The position numbers and the translations under genes were made by a program. DNA of 37,500 nt, from positions 92,501-130,000 of the forward strand of contig JANATG010000017.1 in NCBI GenBank assembly GCA_029449235.1. The letters are read 5' to 3'. The DNA is from Linnemannia schmuckeri (Eukaryota; Mortierellomycota; Mortierellomycetes; Mortierellales; Mortierellaceae). Position 1 is the first letter of the stretch, and every line of letters begins with the position of its first letter. Shown here in pieces: positions 28,601-37,269 of the stretch. Below the pieces are notes generated by a model. That model had not been told where the DNA came from, did not search any database, and saw nothing but the letters and a program-made list of their open reading frames with translations.

Positions 28601-30102
28601 ATGATTAACAAGGTTGTAACTCTTTTTTGCGTTGTGGCTGGGGAAGACCTGAATCCTTTTCCAGTCAAACTCGAACTTACGAAGACAGTCGGTGAACTCA
28701 AAGATGAAATCAAGCTCAAGAAGGCACCTGAGTTTGACGACATCGCCGCAGATAAGCTCACTCTTTTTCATGTTTCACTTCCTTTTTCCTTCCTGGAGGA
28801 GATCCAGTCAGGCATCAATGACCTCACGTCATTCTCCAATAAGATCGAGTGTTATTGTGTTGAACAACTTCACCCAATGGACGACCTCTCTGATGTCTTT
28901 CAAGAGACACCACCAAAGAAAACGATCCATGTGATTGTTCGACGACCTGTATCAGGTAAAGGTGATGTCTTTAATGATCGATATTGTCTTGAAGTAGAGA
29001 GCTTCCACTAAAATTATCACATACTCTGGCAATTGCAGTAGTTGACAAAAGAAGTGGAGATAACAAAAGACTTCGAGCCGATACTGATCTATCAGAGTCA
29101 CCCAATCCGAACAAGAGAGTTGCCATTGGACTAGACCAATCAGAGTTAGATTGCAGTCCCAGTGCTAGTGGCGAACGCCCAGGACAAAGCAATGGTTATA
29201 TAGATGGACCCACCTTTGCTGTGCTTCGCGGCAAGGTTTGTAACGATGTTAGTAAGATAATTTGGAGAAACAAATTGCATGTCTAACAAGTCGTGTTTCA
29301 TTTGACAAGTTTTCTTTGAGTGAAAGAGGAGATAGGCTAATTGAAATCTGTTTTACTTCTTTAAATCAAAGTTGCGGGTGACATGCAATTATATGGGTGA
29401 TGAACGGGTGGTCTTGGTCCGAAAGGAAACGAGTTTTCGAAAAATCGTCCAACGCATTCAGGAAAAGTTTCAATCGAGTCAACCCTTCAGAATCAAGTTC
29501 AATAACGGCTACAAGGATGAGAAGGTGTCCATGGTTGATAATGAGGACTGGGTCCTGGCTCAACGATGTTTCGATATTAAACTCTGGTGTTTCTCCCAGC
29601 CTGACTCCATCCATCCGAGCAACAGGATTGGCACTGGATCATCCCAAGCAAAGGAGGACAGCACTTCTGGCGTCAAAACTCGCACCAAAGAAGAGCTCTT
29701 AGAAGAAAGCAATGAGTACTTGGATGAAACTGCTTTTGCTGTTATTCTCGACAGGCTTGCTAACAACGTAAGACAGCATGAGCAAGTAAATTGTATGTTG
29801 ACAAGCTGCATAAGAATTGCAAACAGACGAGTTAATCAAAATCAGATTCTCCTTTCAACTAGTTGGAGGTTAAATGTTATTACACGGATGATGTGCGAGT
29901 GGTCCTGGTTCGCGAGGATATTACTTTTCGGAAGCTCGTCCAACGCATTCAAGAAAAGTTCCAGTCGACTCGGCCCCTCAAACTCACTAGCGAGAGGTTC
30001 GGAGGGGCTTTAATGGTTGATGATGAGGACTGGCTTCTAGTCCAACAACGTTCTGTAGAAAACCAAATGAACCTGGAACTCTGGTGTTTTGATGATAAAT
30101 AA
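28601..30102 (+). CDS. CRN4: Crinkler header fused to two PB1-like domains
   Basis: Protein of 395 aa in four exons: 28601-28955, 29039-29235, 29372-29767 and 29863-30102; phases agree. Residues 1-118 are the CRN header (VTLFCVVAGE, FDDIAADKLTLFHV, IHVIVRRP). A polar linker follows in exon 2. Exons 3 and 4 each begin with a PB1-like domain of about 75 residues: a basic first strand (LRVTCNYMGDERVVLV; LEVKCYYTDDVRVVLV), a helix (FRKIVQRIQEKF; FRKLVQRIQEKF), an acidic D-x-EDW segment (MVDNEDW; MVDDEDW) and a last strand (IKLWCF; LELWCF). PB1 domains in Bem1, Cdc24 and NoxR-type regulators mediate head-to-tail protein pairing. Having both basic and acidic faces, these could self-assemble or capture a PB1 protein of the same or another cell. 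The two domains clearly arose by internal duplication, with one exon per domain. No catalytic domain is seen. Confidence 0.82.
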
Positions 30103-30340
30103 AAAGAAAGTGGCTGTGAATATGAATACGCTGACGTCACGCGTGTCGCATTTGCCTATGGAACCTGATAGATGGAGACACTTAGATAGATTACCCTTAA
30201 TCAACTATACCAGGAACCGTATAAAAACGTGGCCCCGGTATGCCTAATACAGCCCCTCTTTTGTCTCATCATTTGATAGTACATGAAAACCTTTATTTTA
30301 TCGCAACGCGGACTCTATTTTTTCATCTTTCCCTTCGTAG
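30103..30340 (+). promoter_or_regulatory. Promoter-like region before the LRR fragment
   Basis: TGACGTCA at 30132-30139 and a TATA box TATAAAAA at 30220-30227 suggest a real promoter. The first ATG after it (30240) is only about 12 bp from the TATA box, so transcription would probably begin after it and coding would start further on. An intron acceptor (cttcgtag) occurs at 30333-30340. Confidence 0.45.
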
Positions 30341-30542
30341 CAAGACGTTGTCCTTGAAGCAGCTGTCCAAGGCACTCGAAATCAACAAGACACTCACTAC
30401 TTTGGATTTGAGAAGAAACTCGATTGGACCCGGTGGGGCTCAGGCGTTGTCTGAAACACTCAAGATTAATGCTAAGACATGTACAATCAATGAAACGTGG
30501 GATCTGGGGTGGATGGTTAGTGAAAAGGGGAGAGAAGGTTAG
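30341..30542 (+). pseudogene. Leucine-rich-repeat fragment (ribonuclease-inhibitor type)
   Basis: The frame encodes SLKQLSKALEINKTLTTLDL, then NSIGPGGAQALSETLKIN, which is one and a half units of the 28-residue ribonuclease-inhibitor/NLR-type LRR found in large families in Mortierella-like fungi. After that the frame degenerates and stops at 30542. The Ty3 element is inserted 65 bp further on, and no more repeats are found beyond it. It is a truncated relic, or a 5' part whose continuation was lost. Confidence 0.5.
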
Positions 30543-30607
30543 GAATGTTGAATTACGAAATAGGGCAGATGAAGACCCCTTAAAAGGACATGTTAGTTGA
30601 TTCTTGG

Positions 30608-30933
30608 TGTTTCACGGGGGAGGGCTCGCGGCAGAATTATAGGAACGTTGTCAGTTCCACAATCGGTTCTACAAAACTGGACTCTATGCGATGCAGATGC
30701 TATCCGTTAGTCCAGTGTCTATACAGTAAAGGAGACCATGTATTATTGTTATCTCTTATGAAGGGTTTGTTACCTATGCGATGCAGATGCTATCCGTTAG
30801 TCCAGTGTCTATACAGTAAAGGAGACAAAGAACAACGAACAGCTTCTACCCCACATAAATACTACTCTAGAAGAACGATCGGCTACACTACCATGACGTC
30901 ATCATTCTGGAGGGTGCCACCAAATTTGTAACA
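30608..30933 (-). repeat. 3' LTR of the Ty3 element
   Basis: 326 bp, the same as 36132-36457. It includes an internal direct repeat of 53 bp (30684-30736 and 30774-30826, 90-bp period) and a TGACGTCA site near its promoter-side end. The gag-pol stop codon ends one base before this LTR. Confidence 0.95.
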
Positions 30934-30934
30934 G

Positions 30935-33900
30935 TTATTTACCCCCCCCAGATACGATGTCCGTCCCCTGACCAATCGCATCTCCCTTTCCTCCCTCCCC
31001 CCTCGCTTTCCTCCGCACCACCTTCTTAAGCATATCCCCGCTCAACGTCTCAACTCCATCCCTCGTCCCGTAATGAGTCCTCCCCGTCTTGACTCCGTAA
31101 GCTCCAGTACGTCCAACCCACATTACTTCAAAAGGACCTAACCAACGCGGGGCAAGCTTGCGACCATATCCTGAAATAAACGTCAAGTTGAAAACCCAGA
31201 CCATCTCACCCTTCTCAAACTTGACCACCTTCACGCGCTTATTGTAGTAACGCTTCATCCTCTCGTTCGCATTCAACCGAGTGGCGTAGGCATACTCTCT
31301 CAGACTCTCGCGACGACAAACGAAGCGGGCAATATTACCCTCTAGAACCTCGGCAACAGGCTCGATTTCACCCGTAGTCGCGAACCATCGATCATCACTA
31401 AAGGACTGGCGAAGAGCTGAACGACCGATGAAACCCATCAACGCCTCCGACGGAGAAATCTTGATGCTACCGACGACCCGATTGTTGATATCGAAGATAG
31501 CCTTGGGCAGATATACATCCCACTCGATCCCTTGCTGCATGCCCCGACGCAGACGCTCTTCAATCAACTTGTTCGTGGCTTCGACCTGACCTTGACTCTG
31601 CGGATGCCTGGTCGATCCAACCAAGTGATTGATCCCCCACTTCTCACAGATCTCCTTGAACTCGGAACGGAATGCAGGGCCTCCATCACTGCGAATAGCA
31701 ACAGGCAATCCAAATCTGCACATAATACTCTGGAACAGGGCAGCCTTGACACTCACAGCGCTCTTGTCTTTGATAGGGCAAGCCTCAGTCCACTTGGTGA
31801 AGGAATCAGTGAAAACCGCAATCGACGACGCTCCTCTGGTAGTCCTGGGCAGATCCTCTATCAAGTCAACGAACAAAACCTCGAACGGAAACTCAGGAGT
31901 AGTAGGATGAAGCTCATTGTGACGCTCACGAGGTCCGAATTGCTGACACCGAACGCAGGACTTCACCCAGTCAAACACATCCTTCCTCATTGTTGGCCAC
32001 CACCCTTGAGTTCTGATCATCGCCAACGTTGCCTCAGCTCCATAGTGTCCACCAGCGTCATGAGCCCTCAACAACTTCGACTCAACCTCAGCCTCAACCA
32101 CACACAACTTCTCCACATTGTCAGCATCGCGGAACAACAAGCCTCTCTCGGGATCAATCCTAAACCGAAATGCTCGACGCTTCACCTTCCTTGCCTCCGC
32201 ATAATCCTCCAACTTGAGAGACCCAGTTGACAAGTAGGTGAACGTGTTCTTGTACCACTCGCTTTCCATCCACTTGCCATCCATCGATACAACCAACATG
32301 CTCAGACACTCGGGCATCTCGTCATCAATGTCATCTCCGGCCTTCTCCTTCTCCACAGTCACTCGACTCATCCCATCTGCATTCCCATTCCTAACTCCAG
32401 GCTTGGTCCTAATCGTTAGATCAAACTCGGCTAACGTCATCTGCCACCTAGCAGGACGCCCAGTGAGATCCGTCTTGGAGAAAAGCCACTGTAAAGGTGC
32501 ATGATCCGTGTACACGGTGACAGAACGACCCAAAATGTACGGCCGAAACTTCTTCACCGAATAGACGATAGCCAGACATTCCTTCTCGAACGTGGAATAG
32601 TTGAGCTCCGCACCTTGCAGCGTCTTCGAGTAGTAGTACACAGGCTTGACCTTCCCGTTTTCGTCTTCCTGTTCCAACACCGATCCAACAGCATAGTTAC
32701 AGGCGTCACAAGCGACGTTCCAATCCCTTTCGAAGTCAGGTGCCTTAAGGACCGGCGCCATCGCAATCGCTTTCTTGAGACTTATCACCGCCGTCACTTG
32801 CTCTTTGCCCATCTCGAAGGCTGCACCCTTCTTCAACAGTCGATTCAACGGCTCTGCTTTCCTCGCATACTCCTCCACGAACCGTCGATAGTACCCCGTC
32901 AGACCAAGAAACCCTCGCACCTTCTCTTTGGAGTCCATGATCTCAAAGTATATCACTTTCTCCACTTTGCCCGGCATCACCTCGATCCCATCGCGACCAA
33001 CTATGTGCCCTGTGAACTCGACCTTGTCGTACCCGAAGTGTAGCTTGGTTGGCTTGTACTTCACTCCACCCTTCCTTGCAGCCGCAAAAGTTCGATCCAA
33101 TCCATCCAAATGCGCCTCCCAATCCATGTCTCGGTTGCACACGTCATCCATGTATGCATTAAGGACCGTGCCAATGAGGTTGCCATACACTTTCTGGACG
33201 AAGCGACTAAAGGTGTGTGGAGCGTTCTTCAACCCGAAAGGCATGACAGTGTACGCATATGTTCCGAAAGGGGTCCGAAAGCCAAGATACTTAACGTGCT
33301 CCTTCTTGACACCGATGACGTAGTAACCCTGGAACCCATCGAGACTGGAGTAGTAGTTGTGACCAGCGAGCTCGTCCAGGATCTGCTCGATGTTAGGCAG
33401 TGGCCAACTCTCGCGCTCAGTGACCTTGTTCAACCCGACATACGCCACACACTTCCGAATACTGCCATCCTTCTTGGGCGCCAACGACAATGGTGCACAC
33501 CACTCCGACTCCATCTCAACGATCTTTCCTGCGACCAGCTCCTCCGAAATGCTCTTCTTCAGAAAGTCCAGCTCCTTAGGCGAATACCGTGGCGACCATC
33601 CAACGTAGACTGGCTTCGAACCTGGAATAATGTTGACTTCATGCTCAAGTACCGAGGTGATTTCGAGCTCCTGAATGTCCATAGTGAACCTGTCTCTGTT
33701 CCTCTCCAGCACCTCAATCAACTCCAAACGCTGCTGTGGCTCCAACTTAGGATTGATATCAACTGCAACGTCTCCGACCCTGAACTGTGGCTGCTCCTTA
33801 GCCGGCACCTCCACCGCTTCCACAGACAAGGCCCTCACCGACATGTCCGACAACTCGATGTTTCTCACTCGCATAGACTGCGACACCCTACTAATAGGCT

Positions 33901-36034
33901 CGTCGTCATCCGAATCTTCAGAGCTCTCCTCATCAGTGTACTCGTCAGAATCCTCCTCCTCTGAGCTGTCCCCCAAGTCGTCCGAATCCGAGTTGTCCTG
34001 CTCTGTCCTACCAACGTTGCTCATGCCGAGGTCAATCCGAACCCCCTTTCGACGGATATAGTACCTCTTTCCTCCCCGGAACGTGGCTCGGGCATCTACG
34101 AAATCAAGCCAGTCGTTTCCTAGAAGGAAGTCGTACGATTTCTTACAGTCAATGACACCCATATCCATGCGTCCACCGATACCCTTGACGAAGAACTCTA
34201 TCGGCCCCGTCGCACCCTTGAGCGCATCAAAACGTCCATCCGCCAGTAGCACTCCTCGACTAGTCGGTTTAAGTTCGAACCCCAACGCTTCCGCCACGTG
34301 TAGTCCCATCATAGTTCTATCGTTTCCGGGGTCTATAATTGCGTTGTCGAACGCTCGGCCATTGACAGTCACGGTAGCGACATCTCCAAGAGCCTTCTCC
34401 GTCACAGCTATTCCGCGATTGGCTGCAGTCACTGGATAGGTCTGATTGGTCTGGACCTCAGGAATATCACGCACTCTGTTCCTGACTTTAGGTTTGTGGT
34501 CAGCCCACACCGAACCTACGGCTGCTTTAAGTTGTGCTGGAATGCGACTTCCGTGTTTCGAGATAGTACACATATCGAACATGAGACCCTCGATGCTGCG
34601 GACAAACACTTGGTCAGGAACAACCTTCTGACGACGATTCTTAGGTTTTGGCTCAACACCTCTGATCCCAGCGATTGGTCCACTCCTGATAGTTTGGTTG
34701 GGATCCTCGGCCTCGGCTATTCCCACTGCTACTCGCTCCTCTGGGTCTAGATCCATCCCAACATTAGACTCCTTGTTCCGCGTGATCCTTCTCTGTGTTT
34801 TCGGCCCGAGTGGAAGGTCGGCTACTTCCTTTCTGCGATCTTTTGTTGCACTTCGAGTGGTCCTCTGAGCGGCATATGCATTGTCGAGTACATAGCTCTG
34901 GACTCTCATCGAACTCTGGCTGGGTCGATCTCCAAGCGGAACATTGTTGGGGTTGGTTGCCGGTGTATTCCCAGTGGAAAAACTCGCACGTCCTGGATTG
35001 TTGTTGGGGCAGTTCCGAGAGACATGTCCCTTCTGCTTGCACGAAAAACACTCGACCTCGGGACACTGGGATGCCAAGTGACCTTCCTGACGACACTTGT
35101 GACACAGTCTCGGCCCTGTCGACACCGTTGGGTCACTCGCTTGCACCACTTGACGACTGACAACAGGCTCGACGGCGCCTCCTCGAATATGTTGGGCCAG
35201 GAGTGTTTTTCCAAAGACTCGACGAGCAACAGTAGGAGGCATACGGGCGACGGTGCGGGCTGCTCGGCCGGCAGGGGTGTTATCCTCATACGATGCTAAA
35301 CTCCAGGCCTCGAACATATTTGCCAACTCGTCCACTTCCATGCTGAGTAATCGGTCTTCCTCGAAGTCCTTCCTGAAACTGCGGTACTCGGCCTCGGGGA
35401 TCTTGGTTCCTCCAATCTCAATGACAGTGGGGACAGGAACGGCAGCAACAGCCTTGGCCTCATCACGAATTTTGTCTTCATAAGTGCGCTCGTTGTATCG
35501 GTTGTGCTGACAAAACTTGCTCACTGCTTTGAATGTCTCCTCCAGAGTGCTCGCGGGCGCCTGATTCTTGACCTTGAAGGGGTGTCCTTTTCGTAACCCA
35601 TCGCAGAACACCTCACTAAACGTGCCTTCAGCGTCCTCACTCATCTTATACAGAGTTCCATCAGGTTTGGTTGTCAGCTCCAGCAGCTTGATGTTGGCTT
35701 TCATCCTAGCAATGTATCGGGCCGTCTCCTCCGTGGCTTGTTGCGCAATCTTGCCAATCTCGGACCGGGTACTCGCAGTGGTCCTCGGTTTGGCCAGCTC
35801 GGCTCGAAAATCAAGGGAAAACTGGTCTTTGGTTCCGTGCGGATACTCTAGAATCCATCGCTCGACCCAGGCTCGCATTAACCCGGATGTCTTACGCTTC
35901 GCGATAAGTTGGAAGCCGATTTGCGTGACTTTGTCGATGTTGTGAACGTCCATCAACCAGGATATCGGATCCATGGACTGGTTGTCCGTCCAGTCATCGA
36001 TAGTGGCAAGGTAAGCGTCAAGGGGAGCCGCCAT
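30935..36034 (-). CDS. Ty3/gypsy Gag-Pol polyprotein
   Basis: One uninterrupted ORF of 1,699 aa starting at MAAPLDAY. Gag is N-terminal, with two CCHC zinc knuckles at 311-324 and 329-342. The aspartic protease has D568-P569-G570 where D-S/T-G is usual, followed by a YDFLLGNDWL strand. A Ser/Asp/Glu-rich spacer leads to reverse transcriptase (YMDD at 961-964), RNase H (ACDACNYAVGS, TDHAPLQWL) and integrase: an HHCC zinc region from H1325, catalytic D1390, D1450 and E1485 with 34 residues between the last two, and a GPY/F-like module (LAPRWLGPFEV). Gag and Pol share one frame, so no frameshift is needed. The C-terminal codons contain a G-run (GGGGGGGG) that probably serves as the polypurine tract. 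All residues inspected are intact except the unusual protease triad. Confidence 0.95.
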   Translation of the reverse strand: MAAPLDAYLATIDDWTDNQSMDPISWLMDVHNIDKVTQIGFQLIAKRKTSGLMRAWVERWILEYPHGTKDQFSLDFRAELAKPRTTASTRSEIGKIAQQATEETARYIARMKANIKLLELTTKPDGTLYKMSEDAEGTFSEVFCDGLRKGHPFKVKNQAPASTLEETFKAVSKFCQHNRYNERTYEDKIRDEAKAVAAVPVPTVIEIGGTKIPEAEYRSFRKDFEEDRLLSMEVDELANMFEAWSLASYEDNTPAGRAARTVARMPPTVARRVFGKTLLAQHIRGGAVEPVVSRQVVQASDPTVSTGPRLCHKCRQEGHLASQCPEVECFSCKQKGHVSRNCPNNNPGRASFSTGNTPATNPNNVPLGDRPSQSSMRVQSYVLDNAYAAQRTTRSATKDRRKEVADLPLGPKTQRRITRNKESNVGMDLDPEERVAVGIAEAEDPNQTIRSGPIAGIRGVEPKPKNRRQKVVPDQVFVRSIEGLMFDMCTISKHGSRIPAQLKAAVGSVWADHKPKVRNRVRDIPEVQTNQTYPVTAANRGIAVTEKALGDVATVTVNGRAFDNAIIDPGNDRTMMGLHVAEALGFELKPTSRGVLLADGRFDALKGATGPIEFFVKGIGGRMDMGVIDCKKSYDFLLGNDWLDFVDARATFRGGKRYYIRRKGVRIDLGMSNVGRTEQDNSDSDDLGDSSEEEDSDEYTDEESSEDSDDDEPISRVSQSMRVRNIELSDMSVRALSVEAVEVPAKEQPQFRVGDVAVDINPKLEPQQRLELIEVLERNRDRFTMDIQELEITSVLEHEVNIIPGSKPVYVGWSPRYSPKELDFLKKSISEELVAGKIVEMESEWCAPLSLAPKKDGSIRKCVAYVGLNKVTERESWPLPNIEQILDELAGHNYYSSLDGFQGYYVIGVKKEHVKYLGFRTPFGTYAYTVMPFGLKNAPHTFSRFVQKVYGNLIGTVLNAYMDDVCNRDMDWEAHLDGLDRTFAAARKGGVKYKPTKLHFGYDKVEFTGHIVGRDGIEVMPGKVEKVIYFEIMDSKEKVRGFLGLTGYYRRFVEEYARKAEPLNRLLKKGAAFEMGKEQVTAVISLKKAIAMAPVLKAPDFERDWNVACDACNYAVGSVLEQEDENGKVKPVYYYSKTLQGAELNYSTFEKECLAIVYSVKKFRPYILGRSVTVYTDHAPLQWLFSKTDLTGRPARWQMTLAEFDLTIRTKPGVRNGNADGMSRVTVEKEKAGDDIDDEMPECLSMLVVSMDGKWMESEWYKNTFTYLSTGSLKLEDYAEARKVKRRAFRFRIDPERGLLFRDADNVEKLCVVEAEVESKLLRAHDAGGHYGAEATLAMIRTQGWWPTMRKDVFDWVKSCVRCQQFGPRERHNELHPTTPEFPFEVLFVDLIEDLPRTTRGASSIAVFTDSFTKWTEACPIKDKSAVSVKAALFQSIMCRFGLPVAIRSDGGPAFRSEFKEICEKWGINHLVGSTRHPQSQGQVEATNKLIEERLRRGMQQGIEWDVYLPKAIFDINNRVVGSIKISPSEALMGFIGRSALRQSFSDDRWFATTGEIEPVAEVLEGNIARFVCRRESLREYAYATRLNANERMKRYYNKRVKVVKFEKGEMVWVFNLTFISGYGRKLAPRWLGPFEVMWVGRTGAYGVKTGRTHYGTRDGVETLSGDMLKKVVRRKARGEGGKGDAIGQGTDIVSGGGK

Positions 36035-36131
36035 AGTGTTTGTTATTGGTTATTGTTTGTCGATTTGTTGCTCTTGGTCGTCCTCAAGATAGAACTACCG
36101 ATTGCTGCCCCCTGCGTAGATCACCAATTAA

Positions 36132-36457
36132 TGTTTCACGGGGGAGGGCTCGCGGCAGAATTATAGGAACGTTGTCAGTTCCACAATCGGTTCTACAAAA
36201 CTGGACTCTATGCGATGCAGATGCTATCCGTTAGTCCAGTGTCTATACAGTAAAGGAGACCATGTATTATTGTTATCTCTTATGAAGGGTTTGTTACCTA
36301 TGCGATGCAGATGCTATCCGTTAGTCCAGTGTCTATACAGTAAAGGAGACAAAGAACAACGAACAGCTTCTACCCCACATAAATACTACTCTAGAAGAAC
36401 GATCGGCTACACTACCATGACGTCATCATTCTGGAGGGTGCCACCAAATTTGTAACA
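36132..36457 (-). repeat. 5' LTR of the Ty3 element
   Basis: 326 bp, apparently identical to the 3' LTR. It should drive minus-strand transcription of gag-pol. It carries TGACGTCA near 36418-36425 and the internal 53-bp duplication (36208-36260 and 36298-36350). Between this LTR and the gag start (36035-36131) should lie the primer-binding site; its minus-strand sequence begins TTAATTGGTGATCTACG. I could not assign a primer tRNA. Confidence 0.95.
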
Positions 36458-36642
36458 TTGGTTGATTGGGTACAGACCGACCCTTAAGTATAATGAAAGT
36501 CCGATACGTGTAGGCACGGACCAACACACGTCTCCAGGGTGCAGTCCAGGAGGTGAAGAAGACAACCCTTTAAAGACAAAAAAATTCATACAAGTATCCA
36601 AGTGAACAAAGCATCAACAAGGCGTCCTCCGAATTCGGCAGG

Positions 36643-36711
36643 AGAGAAAGAGCCAACATCGAAGGATCAAAAAGCAACGTCGCTATGAGCGCTTGGCTGC
36701 CGCAAGCCAGT
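36643..36711 (-). repeat. 28S rRNA-derived fragment C
   Basis: About 69 bp match 434-500 of the window with a few changes (ctatgagcg, gccgcaagccagt). Right-hand similarity ends at the same 28S position as in fragments A and B. To the left, blocks such as CCCTTTAAAGaCaaAAA and TACAAGT are shared with the left flank of fragment B, suggesting both belong to one small repeat family. Confidence 0.75.
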
Positions 36712-36841
36712 CGTTGCTCCTCCTATTAGTATGGTAAGGAGCGCGTCCTAGTTAAAATTTCCTAGCAACTTTCTATGGTGCGCTAAGCGAGAGGAAATGT
36801 TGGTGGCTTAAAAACCCCTTAAGCGTAGTCGTGTAGAAGAG

Positions 36842-36996
36842 GCCTGCTCGAAGTCTGAAGGAACAGCACCTTTCTTTCTTGATATTCGAGCAGGTAGGCC
36901 CAATGCTGTTCCTGTTCCTAGTAGCATTGATGGCAGTGTTTAACGTAGCATAGTCTCTAACATTAAAGGACCTTTCTTTCTTGATATTCGAGCAGG
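36842..36996 (+). repeat. 27-bp direct repeat with nested inverted repeats
   Basis: ACCTTTCTTTCTTGATATTCG followed by AGCAGG occurs at 36868-36894 and again at 36970-36996. Around the first copy, CCTGCTCGAA (36843-36852) pairs with TTCGAGCAGG, and GGAACAGCA (36860-36868) pairs with TGCTGTTCC (36903-36911). The arrangement suggests a small foldback element with a duplicated end. Confidence 0.7.
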
Positions 36997-37269
36997 GTCA
37001 AAGTTTTATCGTCGTTTATTGTCATTTATCCACCAAGTTACACACACACACACACACCACACGCGTCCTTTTCCTTTTCTATGGAGAATATAAACCCCGA
37101 AGATACAGGGACATCTGCGCCTACACGGGAGGGGTCTGTTTTTCCTTCGCCTCAGGGCAATCCCACTCATGACACCTCGACCCAGACGTCTCACCCCCTC
37201 AGACCACCACATTTCTACGATCACGTGATTATGTCAACAGCACCCTTGATTATTCCCTTCTCTCCTTAA

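Larger units (their letters stand above)
30608..36457 (-). mobile_element. Complete Ty3/gypsy LTR retrotransposon
   Basis: The element is 5,850 bp with two 326-bp LTRs that look identical by eye, a 4-bp target duplication TTGG (30604-30607 and 36458-36461), LTR ends TG...CA, and a single intact gag-pol ORF. Order within pol is protease, RT, RNase H, integrase, which defines the Ty3/gypsy type. No chromodomain or envelope-like ORF is seen. Identical LTRs and an open frame mean a recent insertion that may still be active. Confidence 0.95.
36458..37269. other. Repeat-bearing flank of the Ty3 element
   Basis: No convincing gene. It contains 28S fragment C (36643-36711), an ACCCCTTAA string at 36814, the paired 27-bp repeat and hairpins (36842-36996), and a short (CA)n at 37040-37058. 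A small open frame at 37081-37269 lies here, but it shows no domain and no support beyond being open. Confidence 0.4.

Noticed and set aside
36638..36720. A CRISPR array or other prokaryotic system in the repeat-rich flank
   Set aside because: Repeats are irregular, rRNA-derived or foldback, and the genome is eukaryotic with spliceosomal introns.
37081..37269. Small ORF of 62 residues
   Set aside because: No domain, no homolog in the window, no clear promoter; open by chance is equally likely.
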